Below are positions 46,111 through 56,052 of a stretch of DNA of 64,000 nucleotides, piece after piece. Made by a program: the position numbers and the translations under genes. The stretch comes from Candidatus Sodalis endolongispinus. Its GTDB lineage: Bacteria; Pseudomonadota; Gammaproteobacteria; Enterobacterales; Enterobacteriaceae. Within the stretch, counting starts at the first letter, position 1. Each line of letters starts with the position of its first letter. The DNA is taken from NCBI RefSeq assembly GCF_018777395.1, contig NZ_JAFJYC010000001.1, forward strand, positions 2,108,001 to 2,172,000, read 5' to 3'. The notes beneath the pieces were generated by a model that saw only the letters and a list, made by a program, of their open reading frames with translations, did not search any database and was not told the DNA's origin.

Positions 46111-46441
46111 ACCGACGAATCCCGCAATTGCTGCATCAGCCAGCGTTTTAGTTCCGGCGGCGCGGATTTCAGGCTGTTGGAAACCCGGGTAATAGTCGCG
46201 ATACCGGTTCCAAGCTCATTTTTCAGCTCACGCTGGCTGACGTCACCGGCCAGTAGGGCCTGAATGATGCGGACACGCGTCGCCAGCGCATCGCGTTCGT
46301 CTGGCGTGAGCATTATTGCAACAGCGGCACGTGCAGCCCGTCGTCATAGGCCTGGACCAGCAGACGGGCGAAGGTGCGCCAGTCCTGCTACAGCCGATCG
46401 GCACCGACGCCCGCGCCGGGTGTTGAAGATGTCGCGTTCAT
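46107..46441 (-). pseudogene. trpR: trpR, Trp repressor, amber codon plus frameshift
   Basis: Starts MNATSSTPGAGVGADRL at 46441, then TAG at 46388-46390, then [24 protein letters not shown]. One base is missing near 46317 (CAATAATG for CAATTAATG), after which [21 protein letters not shown] and the helix-turn-helix [18 protein letters not shown] follow. ITRVSNSLK replaces the conserved ITRGSNSLK. The repressor of trp, aroH and trpR is therefore lost. Confidence 0.92.
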
Positions 46442-46458
46442 AAGCTACCGCCATACCA

Positions 46459-46477
46459 TTGAACTAGTACAGTAGCT
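46459..46477 (-). promoter_or_regulatory. Possible Trp operator half-site upstream of trpR
   Basis: Minus strand reads TGTACTAGTTCAATGGTAT just upstream of trpR; GTACTAGTT is a perfect half of the consensus Trp operator. Only one half is clear, so this is tentative. Confidence 0.4.
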
Positions 46478-46495
46478 TAACACACTTTTTGCCAC

Positions 46496-48422
46496 TCAGT
46501 AGCGCCGCTGCCACTCCGTCGGTCAGCAGTTTCGCCGGCTGACGCAGGAAATAGCGGTAAAACACGTCATAAGCCAGCACATTTTTGACATAGCCGCGGG
46601 TTTCGGAAAACGGAATACTCTCGATGAAGTCGATAGCGTCGGCACGGCCGGCGCTGGCGTTAAGCCAGCTGTTGACTCTGCCGGGACCGGCGTTGTAGGC
46701 GATACTGGCAAGAATTCGGTTACGGCCAAACATCTGATAGACATACTCCAGGTAGGCCGTGCCGAGGGCGATATTGATTTGCGGATCCAACAGTTGGCCG
46801 GGTTGGGTATAGTTCGCCATATTGAACATCTGCGCCGTATGTTTCGCGGTGGCCGGCATCAATTGCATTAGTCCGGCGGCGCCCACCGGCGAACGCACTT
46901 TCGTATTCTAGGCGCTCTCCTGGCGGGCGATAGCCATGGCGTAACTCTGGCTTATCCCCTTATCGTTAGTCGCCTGACGGAACGTTTGGTGCCAGGCCAG
47001 CGGAAAGCGTTCTTTCAAATGGTCCCACAGCTTGCCGCTGATCGTGGCCTGCACGCTCAAGTCCGGCCACTGCTGTAAAAACGCGTAACGCGCCAGCTGC
47101 TCTTGTTGCGGCCGGTTCCGGCTTGCTACCAGCGCGGCCCATTCGCTGCGCGCCAGATTGTCCATATTCCAATACATCATCTCGCGCACCCGGGCGATAG
47201 CCGGCTCTTGTGCCAGTGCCGGGTACGGCGTTGCGGCGCGCGACACATTGATGACATAACGCTCGCCCAGTGCCTCTGCCGCTGCCATCGGATAAAAACC
47301 GAGCGCCTGCATCAGCGGGCGCAACAGCGCCTCCCCTTGGGAGCGGTGGCCGGCATCCATCAACAGCATGCCGCGCCAATAGCGCCACTCATCCTTTTGC
47401 CGGTCCTCTTCCGGTAACCGTTCCAGCCAGGCGCGCACTTCCTGCTTGTTGCCCTGCCCCAGCGACATGCGGATACGCCGTTCCAATAGCGCGGTGGAAT
47501 GCCCGCGCAGGATAAAGCCGTCGCACCAACGCGCCTGCTCAGGGTTGGCATCGGTCCCCATCAGCCGCCAGGCGACGCTCTCTTCCAGCGCCAGACGCTC
47601 GCTGTCACGCATTTTCTGCGCGCGCGCCACAATCGGGATTAGGGAACGGGCGTTTTCCACATCGCTGCGGGCCAGACGGGCGAACGCTATCTGCGTCGCC
47701 TGGCGGGTCAAATCGGTGGGGCCGACGCTGCGGGCGAAATCCGCCAGCGTCGCCGGGTTATCCTGCAGCGCCGCCAGCGCATTCCACATGGTCTGGTATT
47801 CGGCAGGCAGCTGTTTCGACAAGTAATTAACCAGGCCGGTATTGCCCTCGTTCATCGCCAGCCGGATCCGTTCCAGTGTCGCCAGCGGGCTGCGTTCGCC
47901 GGCCTGATCCCACACGCCGAACAGCTTGTTGCAGCTGTCCGGCAGAGAATGGCCGTTCAGCCAGATATCGCGCGCGCCGTCCCAGGCCTCCTGCGGCTTG
48001 CCGGTGGCCCATTTGGCATAATAGTAATTGCAGCGCGCCGCCACCGGTTTGGGCGGCTCTGGGCTGAAAGCCAGCAAGCTATACCAGTCCTGGCGATACG
48101 CCAGTTCATTGACATAGCGCGCACGCAGCGAGCGGGCCGGTGGCAGCGTCGGGTTCGCCTCGGTAAAGGCATTGATTTGATCGGGACTGACCTGGGAGAG
48201 ATCTTGCGATAGCCGTCGGTATACCAAATAGGGATACAACGGATAATCACGCAGCGTAGGCAGCAATTGTGCCACCACGTCCATCTGCTGAGCGTCCCAC
48301 GCCTGCTTGACCTGCTGATAGCGCAGCCGCTGGGCCTCGATGGAATCCGCATGCGCCAGCACAGGCAGCGCCATCATGCCTATTGCCGCCGCCCACAACC
48401 GCCATCTGTCCACCTTGACCAT
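46496..48422 (-). pseudogene. slt: slt, soluble lytic murein transglycosylase, amber codon in the catalytic motif
   Basis: About 642 codons. Signal peptide (ending VLAHA), then the long alpha-superhelical U and L domains, then the catalytic domain. TAG at 46908-46910 replaces Trp in AIARQESA-W-NTKVRSPVGA, two residues after the Glu-Ser of the catalytic motif. The rest of the domain is intact (GLMQLMPATAKH, AYNAGPGRV). A further 1-base change near 46515 shifts the last codons; the native end TEWQRRY-stop (46496) is readable in the next frame. A stable, non-catalytic N-terminal fragment is possible. Start at ATG 48422 or GTG 48428. Confidence 0.92.
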
Positions 48423-48428
48423 CTCCAC

Positions 48429-48891
48429 CCATCCTCAGCTGATTACCCGTCCCACCGCGGGGACTTCGTTGCGCGCATAACCGATCGCTTTCCGTTCACA
48501 GGCTTGACCCGCTAGCGGAATCGCACCTGCCGCACGTAAAAAGACAAATATTATTTATTAATTAATGTTTATAGACTGCATTAATATAGCAAACTGCGGC
48601 CGGCCGGCGGGCTAAAGTCGGCGATTTACTTAGTTTTACCGCCCGCGTCCGTCGCAAAGCCGCCCGCCGAGGGCCGCGGCACGGTCCCGGCCTGCCCCCG
48701 GGCCTTAACCGCGCGCACGAGACTCGCAGCCACAGCCATTAGCGCGCGCCTGACGTGCCGCCGCCGGTCAAGCTGTGATTACGCGCCGAAACGGGCTAAA
48801 CTGCGTTATCGCACTGGCTTGGCCCTGCCGCGCTATTTCCCGCTGTCGCGCGGGACAGTCAAAAACCCGTTAACATGAGGCTTATCGCAAC
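48429..48891. other. Gene-free divergent region between slt and ettA
   Basis: About 460 bases with no coding signal. It holds an AT-rich island at 48540-48595 (AATATTATTTATTAATTAATG) inside GC-rich flanks, which is a plausible promoter or nucleoid-protein site. I see no clear -35/-10 pair. Confidence 0.5.
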
Positions 48892-50556
48892 GTGGCTCAA
48901 TTCGTCTACACCATGCACCGCGTCGGCAAAATCGTTCCGCCGAAACGGCATATCCTGAAAAATATTTCGCTGAGTTTCTTCCCCGGCGCCAAAATCGGCG
49001 TGCTGGGTCTTAACGGCGCGGGGAAATCGACGCTGCTGCGCATCATGGCCGGCATCGACACCGATATCGAAGGCGAGGCGCGGCCTCAGCCCGGCATCAA
49101 TATCGGTTACCTGCCCCAGGAGCCCCGGTTCGATAATGAAAAAACCGTGCGCGAAGAAATCGAAACCGCCGTAGCGGACGTCAAGCAGGCGCTGTCTCGT
49201 CTGGACGCGGTGTACGCCGCCTATGCCGAGCCGGACGCCGACTTTGATAAGCTGGCGAAAGAGCAGGGAGAGCTGGAAGCCATCATCCAGGCCCACGACG
49301 GCCATAATCTGGACAACCAGCTGGAACGTGCCGCCGATGCGCTGCGCCTGCCGCCCTGGGATGCCAAAATCGGCACCTTGTCCGGCGGCGAGCGTCGGCG
49401 GGTCGCGATTTGCCAGCTGCTGCTGGAAAAGCCCGATATGCTGCTGCTCGACGAACCCACCAACCATCTTGACGCCGAATCCGTCGCCTGGCTGGAACGT
49501 TTCCTGCACGACTATGAAGGCACCGTGGTGGCGATTACCCATGACCGCTATTTCCTGGATAACGTTGCCGGTTGGATCCTGGAGCTGGATCGCGGTGAAG
49601 GGATCCCTTGGGAAGGCAACTATTCCTCCTGGCTGGAGCAAAAGGATCAGCGCCTGGCGCAGGAGGCTTCATCCGAGGCGGCGCGCCGCAAGTCGATCGA
49701 AAAAGAACTGGAATGGGTGCGCTCGAATGCGAAAGGCCGCCAATCGAAAGGAAAAGCCCGTTTGGCGCGTTTTGAAGAACTCAATAATGTCGAGTACCAA
49801 AAACGCAACGAGACCAGCGAATTGTTTATCCCGCCCGGTCCCCGTCTGGGTGACAAAGTGCTGGAAGTCAGTCAGCTGCGCAAATCCTACGGCGATCGGC
49901 TGCTTATTGATGATTTGTCTTTCTCTCTGCCTAAAGGGGCGATCGTCGGCATCATCGGCCCGAACGGCGCCGGTAAATCCACGCTGTTCCGGCTGTTGTC
50001 TGGTAAGGAACAGCCGGACAGTGGCAGCATTACGCTTGGGGATACGGTACAGCTCGCCTCGGTGGATCAGTTTCGCGACAGTATGGATAACAGTAAAACC
50101 GTGTGGGAGGAGATCTCCGGCGATCAGGATATAATGCGTATCGGTACCTTTGAGCTGCCTAGCCGCGCCTACGTCGGCCGTTTCAACTTCAAAGGCGTTG
50201 ATCAGGGGAAACGGATTGGCGAATTGTCCGGCGGCGAACGCGGCCGTGTGCATCTGGCCAAGTTGCTGCAGGTGGGCGGTAACATGTTGCTGCTCGATGA
50301 GCCGACCAACGATCTGGATGTGGAAACGCTACGCGCGCTGGAAAACGCCCTGCTGGAGTTCCCCGGCTGTGCCATGGTCATCTCCCATGACCGCTGGTTC
50401 CTCGACCGCATTGCGACGCACATTATCGATTATCAGGACGAAGGCAACATCGAGTTCTTTGAAGGCAACTTCACCGAATACGAAGAGTACAAGAAGCGGA
50501 CGCTGGGTGCCGAAGCGCTACAACCGCACCGTATCAAATACAAAAAAATGGCTTAA
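48892..50556 (+). CDS. ettA: EttA, energy-dependent translational throttle ABC-F ATPase
   Basis: 554 residues, against 555 in E. coli. GTG start gives (M)AQFVYTMHRVGKIVPPKRHI, the family N-terminus. Two ABC domains: Walker A GLNGAGKST and GPNGAGKST, signature LSGGERRR and LSGGERGR, Walker B LLLDEPTNHLD and LLLDEPTNDLD, with the P-site tRNA-interacting linker (about 245-320, RRKSIEKELEWVRSNAKGRQSKG). Binds the ribosomal E site and gates elongation by ATP/ADP ratio. Intact. Confidence 0.96.
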   Translation: MAQFVYTMHRVGKIVPPKRHILKNISLSFFPGAKIGVLGLNGAGKSTLLRIMAGIDTDIEGEARPQPGINIGYLPQEPRFDNEKTVREEIETAVADVKQALSRLDAVYAAYAEPDADFDKLAKEQGELEAIIQAHDGHNLDNQLERAADALRLPPWDAKIGTLSGGERRRVAICQLLLEKPDMLLLDEPTNHLDAESVAWLERFLHDYEGTVVAITHDRYFLDNVAGWILELDRGEGIPWEGNYSSWLEQKDQRLAQEASSEAARRKSIEKELEWVRSNAKGRQSKGKARLARFEELNNVEYQKRNETSELFIPPGPRLGDKVLEVSQLRKSYGDRLLIDDLSFSLPKGAIVGIIGPNGAGKSTLFRLLSGKEQPDSGSITLGDTVQLASVDQFRDSMDNSKTVWEEISGDQDIMRIGTFELPSRAYVGRFNFKGVDQGKRIGELSGGERGRVHLAKLLQVGGNMLLLDEPTNDLDVETLRALENALLEFPGCAMVISHDRWFLDRIATHIIDYQDEGNIEFFEGNFTEYEEYKKRTLGAEALQPHRIKYKKMA

Positions 50557-50572
50557 CGATTTGCCCATTGTG

Positions 50573-50596
50573 ACGGCGCCGGCAGGCGCCGTTTTT
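50573..50596 (+). terminator. ettA terminator
   Basis: Perfect stem ACGGCGCC / GGCGCCGT with a GGCA loop, then TTTTG, 16 bases past the stop. Confidence 0.9.
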
Positions 50597-50607
50597 GTTG
50601 GTTTATC

Positions 50608-50740
50608 CCACCGCCGTGGCTTTACCTCCGGGCCCGAATTTTGCCCCGCCGCCGGGGCTTTGCCTCAGGGCCCGAAATTTGCCCCACCTCCGGGGCTTTG
50701 CCTCCGGGCCCGAGGTTTACCCGCCGCCGGCCGCTTGCCT
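50608..50740. repeat. 38-bp tandem repeat between ettA and nadR
   Basis: About 3.5 units of 38 bases. The anchor GGGCCCGA recurs at 50630, 50668 and 50706. Each unit reads roughly GCCCCGCCGCCGGGGCTTTG then CCTCCGGGCCCGAATTTT. Internal GC-rich inverted symmetry (CCCGCCGCCGGGG) could fold. Not obviously a copy of either neighbouring gene. Confidence 0.88.
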
Positions 50741-50774
50741 CTGCGCCTTACCGTCAAGCTCGCCGCCAAGGCCG

Positions 50775-52004
50775 TCAGTGCTCCCCCAGCAGCTCTTTCA
50801 CCAGGGTGATGCACTGTAAAAAGCGCTGATCATAATCCGCCACGTCGACCCGCACATAGGGGATCTGATTGACGTGCAACAAGCCCTCCAGCAATTGCTG
50901 AAACGCATCGCGGTCCGTCGGCGCGCCGAGGATGCGCAAACCATCGGCGACCCAAGGGGTATTGTTGTTAAGCAGAATCACTAAATCGAAGCGGTATTCA
51001 TCGATCATCGCCTGTACAAAGGGATGTTCCCGACCGTGATATTTTTTGCAAAACGCCTGGCTGGTAACAAAATCCGTATCGATAAAGGTCACCTTATTGG
51101 CATATTTTACTGCAAAATCAATGAACTGAGCCTGTCCCAGAGCGATTTTATCGTAATCGGAATATTGCAGCGCCATTTCATCACCGCCGAGGTGGGTAAA
51201 CACATAATCCCGGCCATACTCCCAGGCGCTGGTGGTGTTGAAAATATTGGCCAGCTTGTTGACCATGGTGGACTTGCCGCTGGACTCGCCGCCAATCAGC
51301 GCGACGGTGCGGACAAAGAAGGGTTTGACTTCCGTCGGGATATAATCCCAGTAGCTGAAGGGATCCTGGCGGATTTGCTGTCCGCTGATGGACATAAAGG
51401 AGCGATCGGGATCGATAATCACGGTTTCAATCCCCAAATGTTCGCGATAGTGCTCGAGATCCTGTTTTTCGCTGGAATAAATAAAATCCGCTTCGATGCC
51501 TTTTTCGTCCATGAAACCCTTGACGCCCCGGCTCCAGACATCCCAGCCGTGAGGGTAAGGCTCCATTCCCTGTTCATTAAAGGCATGAATACGAATATTT
51601 TTCCGATACTTGAAGGTTTGCAGCAACCAGCGCAGCCTGTCGCTGAGCGTGGGCTGCTGGGACATGGCGCTGTCCTCGAACAGCATCAGGTCGCTCTGAT
51701 CGTCGTAGTTGAGGATAACATGCAGCTCATCAACCTGACTACCGGCCCGCTGAATCAGGTAGATATGGCCGGTATGCAGCGGATAAAACTTGCCGAAGAT
51801 CACCCCGACCGTCTTTTGCCGGCGGGGGAACTCCAGCCCGAGGAAACGGTGGATGGTCTCGAGCTTCTGGGCGCTCGGGCTTTTGATTTTCGCGTTCAGT
51901 AGCTGGCTGAGATAACCTTTGGTGACGCCGCAGGCTTCCGCCACCTGCTGTAAGGTGCATCCCTGCTGTTTAATGGCACTTTTCAAATAGGTGAACGACG
52001 ACAT
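50775..52004 (-). CDS. nadR: NadR, NAD repressor, NMN adenylyltransferase and ribosylnicotinamide kinase
   Basis: 409 residues from the ATG at 52004 (GAGGAAGG site), against 410 in E. coli. Three domains: N-terminal helix-turn-helix (LQQVAEACGVTKGYLSQLLNAK in pieces), the central nucleotidyltransferase with FGKFYPLHTGHIYLIQ and SISGQQIR, and the C-terminal kinase with P-loop LIGGESSGKSTMVNKL. Senses NAD and salvages NmR. Intact. Same strand as radA, 13 bases apart. Confidence 0.95.
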   Translation of the reverse strand: MSSFTYLKSAIKQQGCTLQQVAEACGVTKGYLSQLLNAKIKSPSAQKLETIHRFLGLEFPRRQKTVGVIFGKFYPLHTGHIYLIQRAGSQVDELHVILNYDDQSDLMLFEDSAMSQQPTLSDRLRWLLQTFKYRKNIRIHAFNEQGMEPYPHGWDVWSRGVKGFMDEKGIEADFIYSSEKQDLEHYREHLGIETVIIDPDRSFMSISGQQIRQDPFSYWDYIPTEVKPFFVRTVALIGGESSGKSTMVNKLANIFNTTSAWEYGRDYVFTHLGGDEMALQYSDYDKIALGQAQFIDFAVKYANKVTFIDTDFVTSQAFCKKYHGREHPFVQAMIDEYRFDLVILLNNNTPWVADGLRILGAPTDRDAFQQLLEGLLHVNQIPYVRVDVADYDQRFLQCITLVKELLGEH

Positions 52005-52017
52005 ACCTTCCTCAACG

Positions 52018-53400
52018 TCAGAGTTCTTCCAGTATCGCCAGCGCATCGGCCAGTTTTTTTACGCCGAAAATCTGCATATTTTCCGGCGCCTTTTTCGGCA
52101 CATTGGCCTGAGGCACGATGGCGCGGCGAAAACCATGTTTGGCGGCCTCGGTGATGCGCTCCTGGCCGCTCGGGACCGGGCGGATCTCGCCCGCCAGCCC
52201 CACTTCGCCGAAGACCACCAGATCCTTCGGCAAGGGTCGGTCGCGCAGACTGGATACCATCGCCAGCATCAGCGCAAGATCGGCGCTGGTTTCGCTCACT
52301 TTCACTCCGCCGACCACGTTGACGAACACATCCTGATCCGCCATCTGCAACCCACCGTGGCGGTGCAGCACCGCCAGCAGGATAGCCAATCGGTTTTGTT
52401 CAAGGCCAACCGCCACCCGGCGCGGGTTAGACATCATCGAGTGATCCACCAGCGCCTGGATTTCCACCAACAGCGGGCGGGTGCCCTCCCAGACCACCAT
52501 CACGCTACTGCCTGGCGTCATCTCCTCCCCGCGGCTTAAAAATATCGCCGACGGATTGCTGACTTCACGCAGCCCCAGCTCGGTCATGGCGAACACGCCA
52601 AGCTCATTCACCGCGCCGAACCGGTTTTTATGGCTGCGCAGCGTGCGAAAACGAGAATCGGAATCGCCGTCCAGCATAATAGAGCAGTCGATGCAGTGCT
52701 CCAGCACTTTTGGCCCCGCCAGCGTGCCGTCTTTGGTCACGTGGCCGACCATGATGATGGCCACCCCTTGGGTTTTGGCGAAACGCGTCAGATAGGCGGC
52801 GGATTCCCGCACCTGGGCAACGCTGCCCGGCGAAGACTGCACATCCGCCATATGCATTACCTGAATCGAGTCGATCACCATCACGCGCGGTTTTTCCTGC
52901 GAGGCGGTCAAACAAATCTGTTCGATACTGGTTTCCGACAGCATATTCAGATTGCCGGTGGGCAGTCCGAGCCGATGTGCGCGCATCGCCACCTGCTGCA
53001 GCGATTCCTCGCCGGTGACGTACAGGGTTTTCATGTCGGCGGCAAGCTTGCACAGCGTTTGCAACAGCAGGGTACTTTTCCCGGCGCCGGGGCTGCCGCC
53101 AATTAAAATGGCGCTGCCCGGCACCATGCCACCGCCCAGCACGCGGTCGAGCTCGATAAAACCCGTGGAAAAGCGCTGCAGCGCTTCTAGGCTTATCTCA
53201 GAGAGCTTTTGCACTTTACTCACGCCGCTATCGCCGGCGTAACCGCTAAAGCGCTCGTTGCGCACCGCCGCCGGCGTAGACGCGAGGCGCACCTCGGTGA
53301 TGGTGTTCCAGGCATGGCAGGCGGTACATTGCCCCTGCCAGCGCGGATAATCCGCACCGCATTCATTACATACAAAAGCGCGCTTTACCGCTTTAGCCAC
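52018..53400 (-). CDS. radA: RadA (Sms), branched-DNA processing ATPase
   Basis: 460 residues, same as E. coli. N-terminal C4 zinc finger (CNECGADYPRWQGQCTAC, two CxxC pairs), RecA-like core with Walker A GGSPGAGKSTLLLQ, the RadA-specific KNRFG motif (SHKNRFGAVNE), and a C-terminal Lon-protease-like domain (DVFVNVVGGVKVSE). Promotes branch migration in recombination repair. Intact. Confidence 0.96.
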   Translation of the reverse strand: MAKAVKRAFVCNECGADYPRWQGQCTACHAWNTITEVRLASTPAAVRNERFSGYAGDSGVSKVQKLSEISLEALQRFSTGFIELDRVLGGGMVPGSAILIGGSPGAGKSTLLLQTLCKLAADMKTLYVTGEESLQQVAMRAHRLGLPTGNLNMLSETSIEQICLTASQEKPRVMVIDSIQVMHMADVQSSPGSVAQVRESAAYLTRFAKTQGVAIIMVGHVTKDGTLAGPKVLEHCIDCSIMLDGDSDSRFRTLRSHKNRFGAVNELGVFAMTELGLREVSNPSAIFLSRGEEMTPGSSVMVVWEGTRPLLVEIQALVDHSMMSNPRRVAVGLEQNRLAILLAVLHRHGGLQMADQDVFVNVVGGVKVSETSADLALMLAMVSSLRDRPLPKDLVVFGEVGLAGEIRPVPSGQERITEAAKHGFRRAIVPQANVPKKAPENMQIFGVKKLADALAILEEL

Positions 53401-53461
53401 ACATTACCTCGGCAAGAGATGGCGCGCCGCACGCGGCGACCGCGGCCGCCGGCGGGCACGC

Positions 53462-54354
53462 TCAGCGTTCATCGTGTTTAAGATTGCCGCTCAGGATGCA
53501 CAGCACTCCCAGCAAATCGGCGTGGCGAATTGTCACCTTGCTTTGTTCATTGACCTTCGGCTTGGCGTGGAACGCAATACCCAGCCCCGCTGATTGTATC
53601 ATCAATAAATCATTTGCACCGTCGCCAATCGCCACCGTCTGGCTAATGGGGATAGCCAGCTTATCCGCCAGACGCGTCAGATTGCGCGCTTTGTAGCCGG
53701 CATCTACCACCTCACCCACCACTTCGCCGGTCAGCCGGCCATCGCGGACCTCCAGCTCATTGGCGGCGATGGAAACCAAACGCAGCTTGTCGCGCAACAG
53801 TTCGGCGAAATAGGTAAAGCCGCCGGAGGCGATAGCGAAGTGCCAACCCAGACTTTGCAGCTTTTTGGTCAGTTGGGTCAGACCGGGCATCAGCGGCAGC
53901 GTATCGCGCACTTGGCGCAGAATATCGGCATCGGCGCCTTTCAGGGTCGCCACCCGCTGACGCAGGCTGGCGGTGAAGTCCAGCTCGCCGCGCATGGCCC
54001 GCTCGGTCACCTCCGCCACCTCCGTGCCCACCCCCGCCAATTTGGCTATCTCATCAATGCTCTCGATTTGTATCGCCGTGGAGTCCATATCCATCATCAG
54101 CAGGCCGGGCGCGCGCAAATGAGGCGTTTTGCCAAAAGGCGCCACGTCCAGGCCGTGCTCATGGGCCAGCCGCGTAGCGCGCGCTGATACCGTGACAAGC
54201 TCTGTTTATCCAGATTTTTGCCGTATAATAACCAACCGGTATGGCCGGCTCGGTAATCCAGCGGCATCACTTCGTCGCCGCTTAATGACAAAGGTAATCC
54301 CGGCCAGTGTGAAATACCCTCTGGCAGATCGCAGTAGGTCAGACTATTGGGCAT
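53462..54354 (-). pseudogene. serB: serB, phosphoserine phosphatase, internal out-of-frame deletion
   Basis: N-terminus MPNSLTYCDLPEGISHWPGLP to LSRYQ is followed directly by SARATRLAHEHGLDVAPFGK in another frame. Compared with E. coli, about 28 codons between YQ and TARATRLAHE are deleted and the frame is shifted near 54180. The HAD phosphatase domain downstream is undamaged (MMDMDSTAIQ with DxDxT, SGGFTYFA, GDGANDLLMI). A late internal start could in principle still give that domain. It makes serine from phosphoserine, so this points to serine dependence. Confidence 0.92.
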
Positions 54355-54461
54355 GTTGACTCCTGTAGGAAGATGTTCAGCCGCCGTTCTCAACGCGCAA
54401 CAAGCTATCCTATCGTCGACGCCTCTGGCAACATAAAGCGTCTAAAAGAGTAAGGAAACCT

Positions 54462-55166
54462 ATGGCCCGCGCCAGATTCTCGTTCCGTTTGCACCGCACG
54501 GTGATCGTGCTGATTTGCGTCGCGCTGCTGGTGGCGTTAATGCAGGGCGCGACCTATTTCAGCCTGAGCCACCAGATGGCACGCTCGGCGCAGGTGGAAG
54601 AGTTGGCGGATACGCTGGTTCGCCAGGTTACCGGCGAGCTGGCGCCGCTGATGGCCGGCCGCGACGACGAAAGCGCGCCAATCAAAGGAGTGCTGGATCG
54701 TTTAACGCGCAACAGCCGCATTCTCGACGCCAGCGTGTACAATATGGACGGCAGCCTGGTGGCCCGCTCCGGTGAAAACATAAGCGTACGCGACCGGTTG
54801 GCTATCGGCAATCAGCGGGCGGACAGCTTCTTCAACCATCAGTTGGTACGAACGATTGAAGATGACAAGGGCCCGAGCGGTTTTGTGCGCCTGACGCTGG
54901 ATACCCACGTATTGGAGATTGAAGCCAAACAAGTGGACAACACCACTAATCTGCTGCGCCTGATGATGCTGTTGGCGCTCGCCATCGGTATCATCCTGGC
55001 GCGCACGCTGCTGCAAAACCGCCGCTGCCTCTGGCAGCAGTCGCCCTACCTGCTCACCGCCAGCACGCCGCTGGCGGAGCGACCTGAGGAAGAGGACGCC
55101 GCCGCGCGCCCCGCGGACGACACCCAGCCCCACGCAAAGGACGCTAAGCCCCCCGACGCGCCATGA
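54462..55166 (+). CDS. ytjB: YtjB (Smp), membrane protein of unknown function
   Basis: 234 residues, against 214 in E. coli. An N-terminal membrane helix (about 12-30, VIVLICVALLVALMQG), a periplasmic domain (SRILDASVYNMDGSLVARSGE), then a second helix (about 165-185, LRLMMLLALAIGIILARTLL). The C-terminal tail after LLTASTP is a longer, acidic Ala/Pro-rich stretch and is repeated downstream. Divergent from serB as in E. coli. Intact. Confidence 0.92.
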   Translation: MARARFSFRLHRTVIVLICVALLVALMQGATYFSLSHQMARSAQVEELADTLVRQVTGELAPLMAGRDDESAPIKGVLDRLTRNSRILDASVYNMDGSLVARSGENISVRDRLAIGNQRADSFFNHQLVRTIEDDKGPSGFVRLTLDTHVLEIEAKQVDNTTNLLRLMMLLALAIGIILARTLLQNRRCLWQQSPYLLTASTPLAERPEEEDAAARPADDTQPHAKDAKPPDAP

Positions 55167-55214
55167 GACGCCGCCGCGCGCGCCACGGACGACGGCAAGC
55201 CGCCCGGCAAAGCC
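55095..55214. repeat. 72-bp tandem repeat of the ytjB 3' tail
   Basis: GACGCCGCCGCGCGC starts at 55095 inside the gene (DAAARPADDTQ...) and again at 55167 directly after the TGA stop (DAAARATDDGKPPGKA-stop). The second copy is shortened to about 48 bases. The unit includes the stop codon region of the gene. Confidence 0.82.
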
Positions 55215-55224
55215 TGAGAAGGCG

Positions 55225-55944
55225 TTAGCGCGCATCACCCAGCAAGACCGATTCCAGCGCCACTTCAATCATGTCGTTGAAGGTGGTCTGGCGATCGGCC
55301 GCGCTTAAGGCTTCACCGCTACGGATATGATCGGATACGGTACAAATCGCCAGCGCGCGGGCGCCAAATTCCGCCGCGACGCCATAGATCCCGGCGGCTT
55401 CCATTTCCACGCCCAGAATGCCGTATTTTTCCAATACATCAAACATCTGCGGATCGGGCGTGTAGAACAGATCGGCGGAGAAAATATTGCCCACGCGCAC
55501 CGGAATTACGGCGGCCTTGGCAGCATCCACCGCATTGCGCACCAAGTCGAAATCGGCAATGGCGGCAAAGTCATGATCTTTAAAGCGCATGCGGTTCACC
55601 TTGGAGTCGGTGCTGGCGCCCATGCCGATAACGATATCCCGCACTTGGACGTCGCTTCTGATGGCCCCGCAAGAGCCGACACGGATGATCTGTTGGACGC
55701 CAAAATCGGTGATAAGCTCTTTGGTATAAATCGAGCAAGACGGAATGCCCATGCCGTGCCCCATGACCGAGACCGCGCGCCCTTTGTAGCTGCCGGTGTA
55801 GGCCAGCATGCCGCGCACCTGGTTAACTTCCCGGGCATCGGCGAGAAAGGTATTGGCAATATGCTGCGCCCGCAACGGGTCACCCGGCATGAGTACGACC
55901 TCTGCGAAATCGCCCATTTCAGCGTTAATATGCGGCGTTGCCAT
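55225..55944 (-). CDS. deoD: DeoD, purine nucleoside phosphorylase
   Basis: 239 residues from the ATG at 55944 (AAGGAAAGAGAG upstream), same length as E. coli. Phosphorolysis of purine (deoxy)nucleosides. Seen: [26 protein letters not shown], the phosphate-site and family motif [14 protein letters not shown], and the active-site segment [29 protein letters not shown] with the catalytic Asp. Last gene of the deo operon. Intact. Confidence 0.96.
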   Translation of the reverse strand: MATPHINAEMGDFAEVVLMPGDPLRAQHIANTFLADAREVNQVRGMLAYTGSYKGRAVSVMGHGMGIPSCSIYTKELITDFGVQQIIRVGSCGAIRSDVQVRDIVIGMGASTDSKVNRMRFKDHDFAAIADFDLVRNAVDAAKAAVIPVRVGNIFSADLFYTPDPQMFDVLEKYGILGVEMEAAGIYGVAAEFGARALAICTVSDHIRSGEALSAADRQTTFNDMIEVALESVLLGDAR

Positions 55945-56052
55945 ACTCTCTTTCCTTGTGTGAAGGTAAAAAAACGGACTACCTGCCCGACAGGCCAGCG
56001 GAGAAAACCTATGCGGACGCCACTGGTAAAGCCCGGCGCCGCCCTGCACGGC

